Shown: positions 25,214-33,419, numbered from the stretch's first letter. The stretch: 64,000 bases of DNA from Rheinheimera maricola (GCF_016918075.2 NZ_JAERPS020000001.1:930001-994000), one strand, 5' to 3'. Notes: a model not told the origin generated them from the letters alone. Numbers and translations are program-made.

Positions 25214-25495
25214 TCAACTAATTTTTAAAACTTCAATTCCATAGTGTTCGAATAAAGCCCTGTCCCTCTTGAACCATTCTTTGAAAGGACTTGCATTAAA
25301 ACCATGCAGCTCTGGCAGCTCAACATAACGCACTGCAGTGTGTAATAAATCGCCGTAGCGCCATATTTTGCCGTAAGCCACTACATTCAGGTCTGGCTGC
25401 TCGCCTAAAATCTGAATAGCTTGCATGACCTTGTGCAGGTAACGCAGTTCATTAGTTTGCTGTTCAGTGACGGTTAGTGTTGTGTGTGGGCTCAT
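25214..25495 (-). CDS. small protein of unknown function, copy 2 of a duplicated gene
   Basis: The start at 25495 is chosen by match to copy 1 (13472-13750) and by AAGGAG 8 nt upstream; an ATG seven codons earlier lies on that site. The product has 93 residues: TVTEQQTNELRYLHKVMQAI, then a WRYGDLLHTAVRY core and EHYGIEVLKIS. It follows the intact BrxR-like regulator on the same strand with an inverted repeat between them. The function is unknown. Confidence 0.7.
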   Translation of the reverse strand: MSPHTTLTVTEQQTNELRYLHKVMQAIQILGEQPDLNVVAYGKIWRYGDLLHTAVRYVELPELHGFNASPFKEWFKRDRALFEHYGIEVLKIS

Positions 25496-25585
25496 GGCGA
25501 TGGCTCCTTTTTGCATTGCCTGACCTTAGGGTGTCGGCCGGTTTTTGAAAAGCATTAACCGGCCAGAGGAAATTTAATATGTATC

Positions 25586-25610
25586 TTTTGATTACATATT
25601 TGAATCAAAA
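25586..25610 (-). promoter_or_regulatory. inverted repeat, predicted BrxR-like operator
   Basis: TTTTGATT-(9)-AATCAAAA is a perfect 8-bp inverted repeat just before the small gene and overlapping the regulator's stop codon. A related site sits at the regulator's own start (26522-26549). Known: BrxR and CapW bind inverted repeats before themselves and linked genes. Confidence 0.6.
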
Positions 25611-26504
25611 CGCATGCCGTTTAACTTCATCCAAATTCGCCACCATAATCTGCTGCGCCTCCGGGCGCGCTTCTATTTTAGCGAGATCCAGGTTTAGCGC
25701 TTGCACGGCATAGGGTACCAACGCAGAGCGAACGGAGATTACCCGCTTACCGTCTGTCATATTGTAATCTTCAGCAATTATGGCTTTTTGATAATCAGAT
25801 AAGCGTGAATCCGGCACCAATATAATGTTCACTATAGTGTTCCAGCGCTCATCATCCTCGCGTTTTTTATCCGCATCGCCTTCAATATCATTAATGCCAC
25901 GAAAGCGGCTTAGCACAAAGTCCCGAAAGTCGCGGTTTTTCTCGCAATAGGCACGCACATGCCAGCGCAGGTGAGTGCACACTAAAGTATGCGGTGCAAT
26001 AATGCGGCTTTCTTCATCCGGGCTGGTTAGCGACATATAACCCATATCAATCTTTTTGCCCTCACGCGCTGCCTGCACCAGCGCCCGCAATATATCCGGG
26101 TTCACATGGCGTATGGGGTTACTAAGCATTTCAGTGTGAGCAAAGCCAAAATCCAGCTGGCTAAAGGTGTGGGCGAAATCTTTCGTGCTGGCCAGCGCAT
26201 GCAAGTATTCATCCGCGAGGCCACTGGTGACTTTCGGCGTAAAAGTATCACTAGGCTTATAGCCTTTAAGTTTACTGTCATACACCAAGTTACCAGGCGC
26301 AACGTCGCGTAAATACGCATTAATGTCTTTTGACGCCTGCTGGCGGGCGATACCAAAGCTATTACACAAATGGTTGGTGGTAAGCCGGCCTTCCCACAGC
26401 GCGACAATTTCAATTAGCCGGTAGCGCATTAACAGCTCCCAGCGTAAAGGCCAGGGGGAAGGGGCTTTGTCTTTTGTTGTTGTACTATCCAGTTTTTTAT
26501 CCAT
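25605..26504 (-). CDS. BrxR/CapW-like WYL regulator of defence genes
   Basis: About 299 residues from ATG 26504; an in-frame ATG ten codons upstream falls inside the predicted operator and is less likely. Layout: winged helix at about 20-75 (WELLMRYRLIEIVALWEGRL, then FGIARQQASKDINAYLRD), WYL domain near 140-205 (IDMGYMSLTSPDEESRIIAPH, then LRWHVRAYCEKNRDFRDFVLSR) and a C-terminal WCX-like end. This order fits the BrxR/CapW family, repressors of BREX and CBASS systems. No BREX or CBASS gene is near, so its targets may be itself and the small gene after it. Its 3' end is duplicated at 13862-13987. Confidence 0.82.
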   Translation of the reverse strand: MDKKLDSTTTKDKAPSPWPLRWELLMRYRLIEIVALWEGRLTTNHLCNSFGIARQQASKDINAYLRDVAPGNLVYDSKLKGYKPSDTFTPKVTSGLADEYLHALASTKDFAHTFSQLDFGFAHTEMLSNPIRHVNPDILRALVQAAREGKKIDMGYMSLTSPDEESRIIAPHTLVCTHLRWHVRAYCEKNRDFRDFVLSRFRGINDIEGDADKKREDDERWNTIVNIILVPDSRLSDYQKAIIAEDYNMTDGKRVISVRSALVPYAVQALNLDLAKIEARPEAQQIMVANLDEVKRHAF

Positions 26505-26521
26505 AAACCTGTTAGTTGTCC

Positions 26522-26549
26522 TTTTAATAAACATACCAGTGAATCAAAA
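26522..26549 (-). promoter_or_regulatory. inverted repeat at the WYL regulator start
   Basis: TTTTAAT and AATCAAAA arms around a 13-nt centre, followed by ACGCA as at the 25586 site. It is a less perfect copy of that site, placed just before the chosen start at 26504. Probably autoregulatory. Confidence 0.45.
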
Positions 26550-26634
26550 CGCAGACTCAATCAAAGCCATCATTCCTAATTTGGGAATCAATATTTCCCT
26601 GGCATATTTCGGTCGGTGACCACTAATCCCAATG

Positions 26635-26988
26635 TTATTGCTGATAGAGCCAGCCTAGCATCTCAGTGATACGCGTCACATCTTCTGCATCGTCAGTGTT
26701 GCCGTATTGCGATGCGTCGCGGTTTACTTTGGCGCTGACAGCTCTTAACTGATTACCCTCGGCAACAAATTCAATGACATCAATACAATGCCCACTCCAA
26801 CTTCGGTGTTGGTATAAGGTATTGTTGTCAAAATAACAAAACCATTTCTCGCCCATGTCATCGGGGATAACACCACGGCGAATGGCATCACTTTCGTTCT
26901 CATCAAGCAAAATATCGAGTTTAAGCGTTGTGTATTGTTCGGGTAGGGCGTGAATATCCCAGTCATCTGCTTTGGCAACAACTGTCAT
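26635..26988 (-). CDS. protein of unknown function
   Basis: The start at 26988 is chosen because GGAG lies 6 nt upstream; earlier in-frame ATGs lack a site. The product is a soluble 117-residue protein: MTVVAKADDWDIHALPEQY, then DILLDENESDAIRRGVIPDDMGEKWFCYF. Helix- and strand-rich with many acidic residues, no known motif. It is divergent from the metallophosphoesterase gene at 27168; a CTG-N10-CAG motif lies between them. Confidence 0.6.
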   Translation of the reverse strand: MTVVAKADDWDIHALPEQYTTLKLDILLDENESDAIRRGVIPDDMGEKWFCYFDNNTLYQHRSWSGHCIDVIEFVAEGNQLRAVSAKVNRDASQYGNTDDAEDVTRITEMLGWLYQQ

Positions 26989-27087
26989 AACGTTCTCCAT
27001 TACGCTTTTTAAATACTGTTGCAGTTTCAGAGCATTAAGACAATGATTTTCCTGCAGTAACCTGAGAATGTGTATGATAAATCGACA

Positions 27088-27103
27088 CTGAGTATTTACA
27101 CAG
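27088..27103 (+). promoter_or_regulatory. CTG-N10-CAG motif, copy 1
   Basis: CTGAGTATTTACACAG preceded by ACA. The geometry matches a LexA box (CTG, ten bases, CAG), but the fourth base is A, not T. Two more copies with the same flank (near GTACACTG) are at 28336 and 32826, each upstream of a gene in this stretch. Confidence 0.45.
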
Positions 27104-27167
27104 CTTCTCAAATTTACCTTTTTAAGGGATGATGCAGCAGAGTTACTTTTTTCAGAGCAGGAGGCTT

Positions 27168-27989
27168 ATGTACGATATTGTTGGTGATATTCATGGTTAT
27201 GCCGATGAACTGGAATTACTACTCGCCAAGCTAGGTTATCAAAAAAAGAATAGCATTTGGCAGCACTCAGAGCGTACCTTGATTTCTGTGGGTGACCTTA
27301 TTGACCGAGGTCCACAGCAAAAGCGCGCTGTAGACATCATTCGCGCCATGACAGCCAATGGCTTTGCCAAAACCATAATGGGCAATCACGAATTTAATGC
27401 GGTTGCTTATTACGTGAGAGATAAAAACGGTGAGCCGCTGCGTGCCCATACTGTTAAAAATCGCCAGCAGCATCTTGCGTTTTTAAATGAAGCAGAAGCA
27501 ATACCCACCTGGTATCACGAAGCAATTAGCTGGTTTAAGCAGCTACCTGTATTGCTTGACTTGCCTGAACTAAGAGTCGTGCATGCCTGCTGGCATCCTA
27601 CTTCTGTTGAGGTACTCAAAGACTACTGCACGGATAATTTCACACTTAAACCATCATATTTTAAACAGGCTAATGATTCGGCACATCCGTTATATCATGC
27701 GCTAGAAGTGCTGATGAAAGGCTGGGAGTTGAGCCTGCCAGAAGGTGTCAGCTTTAACGATAAGGATGGCCACAAACGAGACAAAATTCGTACGCGGTGG
27801 TGGTTAGAGCAAGACGGCAATTATCAGGATTTAGCTATTGGAGTGCCTGATGTCAGTATTTTGCCTAATGAGCGTGTACCATCAAGCCAAATGCCAGGAT
27901 ACGACAACGCCAAACCTTTGTTTATAGGGCATTACTGGCTGCATGAATCGGCAGAAGCCGTATCAGCGCATATTGCATGTGTTGATTAA
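27168..27989 (+). CDS. metallophosphoesterase, cut short by an in-frame stop
   Basis: A calcineurin-type phosphoesterase from ATG 27168 (AGGAGG 6 nt upstream): GDIHG at 6-10, GDLIDRG at 42-48, GNHEF at 72-76 and IGHYW near the end carry the two-metal ligands. It resembles PrpE/ApaH-like phosphatases that act on phosphoproteins or dinucleotides. It stops at TAA 27987-27989 after IACVD. The downstream in-frame sequence is SVAEQGALVTYRFNG, the expected continuation, since relatives read CxDYSVxxGG at this point. One base change (TAT to TAA) explains the break. The catalytic core is complete, so the short product might still work. Confidence 0.78.
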   Translation: MYDIVGDIHGYADELELLLAKLGYQKKNSIWQHSERTLISVGDLIDRGPQQKRAVDIIRAMTANGFAKTIMGNHEFNAVAYYVRDKNGEPLRAHTVKNRQQHLAFLNEAEAIPTWYHEAISWFKQLPVLLDLPELRVVHACWHPTSVEVLKDYCTDNFTLKPSYFKQANDSAHPLYHALEVLMKGWELSLPEGVSFNDKDGHKRDKIRTRWWLEQDGNYQDLAIGVPDVSILPNERVPSSQMPGYDNAKPLFIGHYWLHESAEAVSAHIACVD

Positions 27990-28325
27990 TCAGTGGCTGA
28001 GCAAGGCGCGTTAGTTACGTACCGCTTTAATGGGGCATCGTTTGAAAATGCGAACTTTGTCAGTGTGCCCACCCGGCCAACTGGCCACTTTAGCGCTGAG
28101 CAGCTAAACCAAGCATTTTATTTAGCCGATCCCATGCAAACCTGCTGCGTAGAAAATGAGATCACAGATGAATATCAACGTATCGCAGAGCATGCAAGAG
28201 CACTGCTGGTTGAGAGGTTTGCACTTTATGACGCCATCGAGCAGGCGTTAATAGCGGCATTCGATGAAGATTGGGTTGAGCCAAAGCATGTTATTGCTGT
28301 GTTGGAAAAACTCGCATCTAGCTGA
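27987..28325 (+). pseudogene. C-terminal part of the interrupted metallophosphoesterase
   Basis: This is the same reading frame as the phosphoesterase, resuming right after its TAA and running 112 codons to 28325. It begins SVAEQGALVTYRFNGASFEN, the usual C-terminal strand of the family, then has an extra helical tail (ITDEYQRIAEHARALLVERF). A GTG at 27993 could in theory start a separate product but has no ribosome site. It is best read as the detached end of one gene of about 385 codons. Confidence 0.72.
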
Positions 28326-28335
28326 AAACCGTACA

Positions 28336-28351
28336 CTGGGTAAACACTCAG
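28336..28351 (+). promoter_or_regulatory. CTG-N10-CAG motif, copy 2
   Basis: CTGGGTAAACACTCAG within the larger block CTGAAAACCGTACACTG that is also present at copy 3 (CTGAAAAACGTACACTG). It lies about 138 bp before the macro-like gene at 28489. Confidence 0.45.
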
Positions 28352-28381
28352 CATAGCCTTAATTTTTTAATTCAATACCAT

Positions 28382-28483
28382 AACCGTATCGCAGCAGGAT
28401 GCGGTTATGAAACGGAGCCCCTTCAGGATGCTGGGGAATTGGCAAGGATGCCAGGCATGGACGCAAGATTAACAAGAAGGAGG
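28382..28483 (+). promoter_or_regulatory. leader with three GGA-loop hairpins, candidate CsrA/RsmA sites
   Basis: Three stems carry GGA in the loop: CGCA-GCAGGA-TGCG (28390-28403), CCCC...GGGG around TTCAGGATGCT (28418-28436) and TGGCA-AGGA-TGCCA (28440-28453). A fourth GGA is in the ribosome site (GGAGG, 28479-28483), 5 nt before ATG 28489. Known: CsrA/RsmA binds GGA in hairpin loops (CAGGATG-like) and often covers the ribosome site to repress translation. The regulator gene itself is not in this window. Confidence 0.65.
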
Positions 28484-28488
28484 TGACT

Positions 28489-29508
28489 ATGTGGTTTAAA
28501 CATCTAACCGGTTTTACCGAACAGGGCGCAGCACAAGTTCAGCAAATGCTTTCGTTAGAAAACGGCGTGCTGACCAGCCGTGCCAATGGTAAAACATTTC
28601 AGGTAGGGCATTTAGTCACTCCGACTTTGGCTGATTTGAAAGCGGAATCTGCCGCAGTTATGCAAAGCTCTGCTTTTAATGCTCAGCCAATCAGTGTGCA
28701 AGAAGTGATCGCCGATGTACAAAGTCTGCATGCGGATCCAAAGAATGCTGGCGCACTGTTTCAGGTAGCATCACAGTTTAACTTGCTTGAAATGATAAAC
28801 CCCGATGTCACACCAGACATGGGTGTAACCGGATACGAAAATGACCGCACCCAAGGCCCTGCCTGCGCTATGGCATGTGGCGGCGGGCTTATTTACCGCA
28901 ATTATTTTGTACCGGTAAATGGTGAGATTGGCCAAACTGCTGAACGGCAGCTAAATATGCTCGACCAGTTCGAGCAACAGTTGCTGCCTCTAGTCAATGA
29001 ACATGCTAAGCAATCCTTTGAAAGCTTGTGGCAGATGAAAAATGGCTATGCGCTGCCAAGCGCTGCACAATTAAAGGCGATTAATCTCACCCTCGAACAA
29101 CTATCGCCTGCAAAAATTGAAGAACTTTCCGGTTCGATAAAAATCGGTGTGCAATACGATACCCAGGTAACCCTACAGAATTACTCGCATTTAGTTAGCC
29201 AGGCTTATTGTTCTGCCATGCCAGTAGCCTACAGTCACCAAAGCAGTGAATTGTGGCAACCGCTGGCGAGTTTAATTTTGCAGGCAGCGTATAACGCAAC
29301 CTTGGCTGCCGCAGTGATTAATGCCCAGAGAACCGGCAATAATCAGGTTTATTTAACGCTGTTGGGCGGAGGGGCCTTTGGTAATACGGTAGAGTGGATT
29401 ATTCAGGCGATAGAGAACGCTAATGATTTTTACAAACACAGTGGACTGGAAATCAAAATAATCAGTTTTGGTCGCAGTAAACCAATTCTGCGCTCGTTGT
29501 TGTCATAA
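28489..29508 (+). CDS. macro-domain-like protein
   Basis: A 339-residue protein from ATG 28489; a GTG two codons earlier is on the ribosome site. The C-terminal region has VYLTLLGGGAFGNTVEWIIQAI (about 281-302), which looks like the phosphate-binding loop and last helix of macro (ADP-ribose-binding) domains. Earlier segments QGPACAMACGGGLIYRNYF (about 124-142) also fit a binding loop. The call is by shape and is not certain. Known: macro domains bind or remove ADP-ribose and occur in toxin-antitoxin and anti-phage systems. Its strong leader control suggests an important dose. It precedes mcrB by 35 bp. Confidence 0.5.
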   Translation: MWFKHLTGFTEQGAAQVQQMLSLENGVLTSRANGKTFQVGHLVTPTLADLKAESAAVMQSSAFNAQPISVQEVIADVQSLHADPKNAGALFQVASQFNLLEMINPDVTPDMGVTGYENDRTQGPACAMACGGGLIYRNYFVPVNGEIGQTAERQLNMLDQFEQQLLPLVNEHAKQSFESLWQMKNGYALPSAAQLKAINLTLEQLSPAKIEELSGSIKIGVQYDTQVTLQNYSHLVSQAYCSAMPVAYSHQSSELWQPLASLILQAAYNATLAAAVINAQRTGNNQVYLTLLGGGAFGNTVEWIIQAIENANDFYKHSGLEIKIISFGRSKPILRSLLS

Positions 29509-29543
29509 TAGTGCCAAGTTAATTTCGTAGGAAAAAACTAATT

Positions 29544-31439
29544 ATGGATCTTAACCAAAGATTTGAAGACTATAAAAGTTATGTCAGTAATTTTTTATCT
29601 GGCTCAGAAACTAGGAAGCCGGATTTTTATGCTATCGCAGTATTTAAATGCCTTGCGGAACTAGAAAATGAGAACAAAGGCGAAAGTCATGACAGCGGCA
29701 TCAAAATAATTACCAGAGAAGAGCTTCAACAGCGTGTTCAGTCATCTTTTACCGCAATTGGTAATAAACGAAGAGGTGAAGTAAACAAGTATTTATCTCA
29801 TAGATACGAATATACAAAGGCTATAGAGCCAGATTTTATTAACTTTGTTTTGGAAGAGGATGGTCAAATTCACTCCAGACAAGAAAAAGTACGTGAAGGA
29901 GCAAAGAAATCAGCATATTTGATCATCGATTTCCCTAAAAAACTCGAGCTAATTAACTTTTTAACTAATCTTGACTTGAGTGGCGCCTACGAAAAACTTT
30001 CAACACAAGTTGAAGAGCAGTTTGTAGACGATGACTCTGAAAGTGTGGAGTATGAGAGTGATAGTCTGAACATGCCATTAAACCAAATCCTTTATGGCCC
30101 TCCAGGTACTGGTAAAACGTACCTCACAGTTCAGCTAGCTGTAGACGCTGCAGAACCAAGATTCAAAAAATTAATTAATAGTGAAAGCAAAGATGAAATT
30201 CGAAAAACTTACAAAATTCGATATGACGAATTGGTAAAAGAGCAACGGATACGATTTGTCACTTTTCACCAGAGTTATGGTTACGAAGAGTTTGTTGAAG
30301 GGCTGAGTGCAAAGACTGAGGGGAATCAATTAACTTACTTTGAAAAAGACGGCGTGTTTAAAGCTATTTGTGATGATGCAAAAGCTTATAGAACTGCAGC
30401 ATATGAAACCGATAAAAGTGAGTTTAAAGAACGTTGGTTGGAATTTTGTTGGACATTGTCAGAAGCTGAGTCAGGAATACAAATTTCAACATTGAGTAAG
30501 AAAACTTTCTTCACCATCACTGATATCACGAATAACACTATTCGCTTTGATAAAAGCAAAGGGGATTCGGTTCATTCACTAAGTGTGAAAACACTTGAAG
30601 CAATTTACAACAACGAAAAAACTATCAAAGGTGGTTTGCAACCCTATTACCTAGCATTAATAGAGCATTTGAAACTCATTACTGTAAGATCGCAGAAAGA
30701 CAGAAAGCGTAAAAACTTTGTATTGATTATCGATGAAATTAACCGCGGCAATATTTCCAAAATTTTCGGCGAGCTTATCACTCTGGTTGAGCCATCCAAA
30801 CGACTTGGGCGGCCAGAAAGCCTCGAAGTGATATTACCGTATTCCGGCGATAGCTTCGGGGTGCCGGATAACCTGTACATTATCGGCACCATGAATACCG
30901 CCGATCGCTCTTTGGCGTTAATGGATACGGCACTTCGACGTCGTTTCGATTTTATTGAAATGATGCCTGACTATGATGCTTTAAGAGATGATAACGGTAA
31001 TGCATATACCGTTAGTGGAGTCGATCTTGTAAAGCTTTTGGATACGCTTAATGAACGTATCGCAGCACTTTATGATCGAGAGCACATGCTTGGCCACGCC
31101 TTTTTCATGCCGGTCGTTACTGCGATAAAAGCCGGAGAACAACAAGCATTAACCGAATTAGCAAAATGCTTCCAAACAAAGATTATTCCACTGATGGCCG
31201 AGTACTTCTTCGAGAGTTGGCAGAAAATCCGTTTAGTTCTTGCTGACAATCGAAAAGAAAAAAGCATGCAACTGATCAAAAAAGAAAAAGTAGAATTTTC
31301 AGATTTGTTTGGTGATACGGATGATGAGGAAAGCTTTGACAGAGGGGTTGATACATTTAATCTTACTAAATTTGATGATGTTTTATGGCACAGTCCTGCT
31401 ACCTACATAAACATGTATGAAAAAGCAAAAACCGAATGA
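29544..31439 (+). CDS. mcrB: McrB, GTPase subunit of McrBC type IV restriction
   Basis: A 631-residue AAA-type protein. Walker A LYGPPGTGKTY near 183-193, HQSYGYEEFVEGL near 237, Walker B LIIDEINRGNISKIFGELITL near 396 and NTADRS near 451 identify McrB. The N-terminal about 170 residues replace the usual methylcytosine-reading domain and differ from E. coli McrB, so the modification it reads is unknown. Known: McrB uses GTP to translocate and with McrC cuts modified DNA. It overlaps mcrC by ATGA. Confidence 0.93.
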   Translation: MDLNQRFEDYKSYVSNFLSGSETRKPDFYAIAVFKCLAELENENKGESHDSGIKIITREELQQRVQSSFTAIGNKRRGEVNKYLSHRYEYTKAIEPDFINFVLEEDGQIHSRQEKVREGAKKSAYLIIDFPKKLELINFLTNLDLSGAYEKLSTQVEEQFVDDDSESVEYESDSLNMPLNQILYGPPGTGKTYLTVQLAVDAAEPRFKKLINSESKDEIRKTYKIRYDELVKEQRIRFVTFHQSYGYEEFVEGLSAKTEGNQLTYFEKDGVFKAICDDAKAYRTAAYETDKSEFKERWLEFCWTLSEAESGIQISTLSKKTFFTITDITNNTIRFDKSKGDSVHSLSVKTLEAIYNNEKTIKGGLQPYYLALIEHLKLITVRSQKDRKRKNFVLIIDEINRGNISKIFGELITLVEPSKRLGRPESLEVILPYSGDSFGVPDNLYIIGTMNTADRSLALMDTALRRRFDFIEMMPDYDALRDDNGNAYTVSGVDLVKLLDTLNERIAALYDREHMLGHAFFMPVVTAIKAGEQQALTELAKCFQTKIIPLMAEYFFESWQKIRLVLADNRKEKSMQLIKKEKVEFSDLFGDTDDEESFDRGVDTFNLTKFDDVLWHSPATYINMYEKAKTE

Positions 31440-32776
31440 AGCTTCAAGCTAAAGGTGGTAAGCCGGTTAACATTACTGTATTTGAATACGGCTTGCTAAG
31501 CGCAAGTGATAAGCCTGCCCATGATTCAGTGAAAACAATATCGACAGCGGCATTTGATTACCTGAAAAAATGCTGCTTATGCGATGAAACAGAATCACGG
31601 TTTTTAAAGCTAAAAATAGCGTTGGGCAGAGAGGTATTACAAGTACAAAACTATGCCGGTGTTGTGCTATGCCCGGATGGAACTCAAATCGAAATTCTGC
31701 CTAAAGTGGCTAAAGCAGCTTCGGATGCCACAGAGGTGGATAGTGCCCGACAATCTCTGTTTATGATGCTGAAATCGCTTAAACAGTTCAGGCATCTGCA
31801 AACCGAGGTTGCAGGTATTAAAACGCAAAAAATGCCACTGCTGGAAGTATTCATCGCGCAGTTTTTGCATTCAGTTAACCAGCTGATTAAAAAAGGTATC
31901 AGAAGTGAGTATGTGCGTGAGCAAAGTAACAATACGTTTTTAAAAGGCAAGTTACTGCATAGCCAACAGCTGAAACACAACTTTATCAACCAGCATCGGT
32001 TTTTTGTTGAGTTTGATAACTATTTGACCGACAAACCGGCTAATAGAGTCATTCACTCGGCATTAGCTATCGTTTCCAAGTACACCAAACTGAATAGAAA
32101 TCACAAGTTGTGTCAGGAGCTGCTATTTGCCTTCAACGAGATCCCATTTAGTAAAGACCACAAACGCGACTTTTCGGCGATAACTTTGCAAAGAGGCATG
32201 GTGCACTATGACGTGCCACTTAAATGGGCGAGATTAGTGTTGGATGGCCTGTCACCGCAAGCAATGTCCGGTAAGCACCAGGCTTATTCTTTGCTATTTC
32301 CTATGGAAGCATTGTTCGAAAGTTTTGTTGCTCATTACTTAGGCAAAAATTTACCCGCTGCAACTCAGCTAACAGCGCAGGTGCAGGGAAAATCTCTTGT
32401 GCTCTACGGTGACAAAAAATATTTTTTGTTGAAGCCAGATTTGATGTTAATGCCAGCAGGACTGCCATCCATTATTCTGGATACAAAATGGAAGCTTTTA
32501 GACCAGACCAAAAGCGACGGCAAAGACAAATTCGGCTTGTCACAGGCAGACTTCTATCAAATGCTCGCATACGGTTACAAGTATTTATCGAGCAGCGGTC
32601 AGCTGGTTCTTATTTACCCCAAAAGCGCCCAGTTTGATAAACCCTTGCAGCATAGCTTTGTGTTTGACGAAGAACATCAGCTTCGGTTGTATGTGATCCC
32701 ATTTGATATAGGGCATCGAGCAAAAGTACGTCTAGATTTAACCGCAGTGGGGTTACCTCATTTAAATCCTGCATAA
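31436..32776 (+). CDS. mcrC: McrC, nuclease subunit of McrBC
   Basis: A 446-residue partner of McrB, with the ATG at 31436 overlapping its stop. The C-terminal half carries the PD-(D/E)xK core: LLKPDLML near 331-338 and ILDTKWKLL near 346-354 (D...DxK). The N-terminal part (VFEYGLLSASD; VLCPDGTQIEILPKV) matches McrC proteins and contacts McrB. Type IV systems cut incoming DNA with modified cytosines, such as T4-like phages. Both catalytic parts look intact. Confidence 0.9.
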   Translation: MKLQAKGGKPVNITVFEYGLLSASDKPAHDSVKTISTAAFDYLKKCCLCDETESRFLKLKIALGREVLQVQNYAGVVLCPDGTQIEILPKVAKAASDATEVDSARQSLFMMLKSLKQFRHLQTEVAGIKTQKMPLLEVFIAQFLHSVNQLIKKGIRSEYVREQSNNTFLKGKLLHSQQLKHNFINQHRFFVEFDNYLTDKPANRVIHSALAIVSKYTKLNRNHKLCQELLFAFNEIPFSKDHKRDFSAITLQRGMVHYDVPLKWARLVLDGLSPQAMSGKHQAYSLLFPMEALFESFVAHYLGKNLPAATQLTAQVQGKSLVLYGDKKYFLLKPDLMLMPAGLPSIILDTKWKLLDQTKSDGKDKFGLSQADFYQMLAYGYKYLSSSGQLVLIYPKSAQFDKPLQHSFVFDEEHQLRLYVIPFDIGHRAKVRLDLTAVGLPHLNPA

Positions 32777-32825
32777 GGTTAATCATCGCTCCCTTTAATC
32801 AGGTTATCTGCCTGAAAAACGTACA

Positions 32826-32841
32826 CTGAGCATCTGCACAG
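32826..32841 (+). promoter_or_regulatory. CTG-N10-CAG motif, copy 3
   Basis: CTGAGCATCTGCACAG, with the shared flank CTGAAAAACGTACACTG from 32811. It lies about 172 bp before the small gene at 33013. Similar to copy 1 in ten of the sixteen bases or more. Confidence 0.45.
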
Positions 32842-32934
32842 TATGGCGTGAATTTCGAAACGCCCTAATATGACAGCACACGGATGACATGTCACTGTTG
32901 GTTACATAAAGTTAAACGCAGATGACAAGGAACA

Positions 32935-33006
32935 GGTGCAGGGCGCACCAACAGGATGTAATAGAGATTAACCAGGCAGGGATGCCACCTTAAGCGAACC
33001 AAGGAG
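32935..33006 (+). promoter_or_regulatory. leader with GGA motifs, candidate CsrA/RsmA target
   Basis: A GGTGC-AGGGC-GCACC hairpin (32935-32949), ACAGGATGT (32951-32959, close to the CsrA consensus ACARGGATGT), a GGCA-GGGA-TGCC hairpin (32975-32986) and an AAGGAG ribosome site (33001-33006). The layout resembles the leader at 28382-28483. The rest of 32777-33012 holds the CTG-N10-CAG motif and no gene. Confidence 0.6.
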
Positions 33007-33012
33007 AGCAAA

Positions 33013-33324
33013 ATGAACTATGCCCAGCGCGAGCTGTTTTTAATTGCGCTTAAACAGCAATTTACCGACATTTTTAATACCAGTAAAGCGAGTAAAGATA
33101 CTGCTGAGTTACGCTTTCGTGCCCAGGGGTTTGTGCATGCTGGCGAGCTGCTTGAACTGTGCAGCAGAGCGGAAGTAAAGCAGTTGATGGAAGATGTACA
33201 CAAAGACGTGTTTGGTATTTCGGTGGCAGAGCGCAAGCCAAAAGAATACGACCGTCGCCAACAGGCATTAAAGCTGGGTGATTATGACTACTTTGACGAA
33301 CCGGCGTTTAACCGGCTTAGATAA
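33013..33324 (+). CDS. small soluble protein of unknown function
   Basis: A 103-residue protein with AAGGAG before ATG 33013. It is helical and charged: ELFLIALKQQFTDIFN, GFVHAGELLELCSRAEVKQLM, then a basic end (ERKPKEYDRRQQALKLGDYDY). It has no membrane segment or known motif. The elaborate leader with GGA hairpins argues that it is a real, regulated gene. Its place between McrBC and a type I operon could fit a regulator or anti-restriction-type factor, but that is a guess. Confidence 0.6.
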   Translation: MNYAQRELFLIALKQQFTDIFNTSKASKDTAELRFRAQGFVHAGELLELCSRAEVKQLMEDVHKDVFGISVAERKPKEYDRRQQALKLGDYDYFDEPAFNRLR

Positions 33325-33419
33325 AAGTATGTTACAGAACTATTGTAATTCACCCCGAAAATCAATGTTCTGACAGAGCGTTATGCCTTGAACAATTTTA
33401 AGGGGGCTTGATTATTTAT

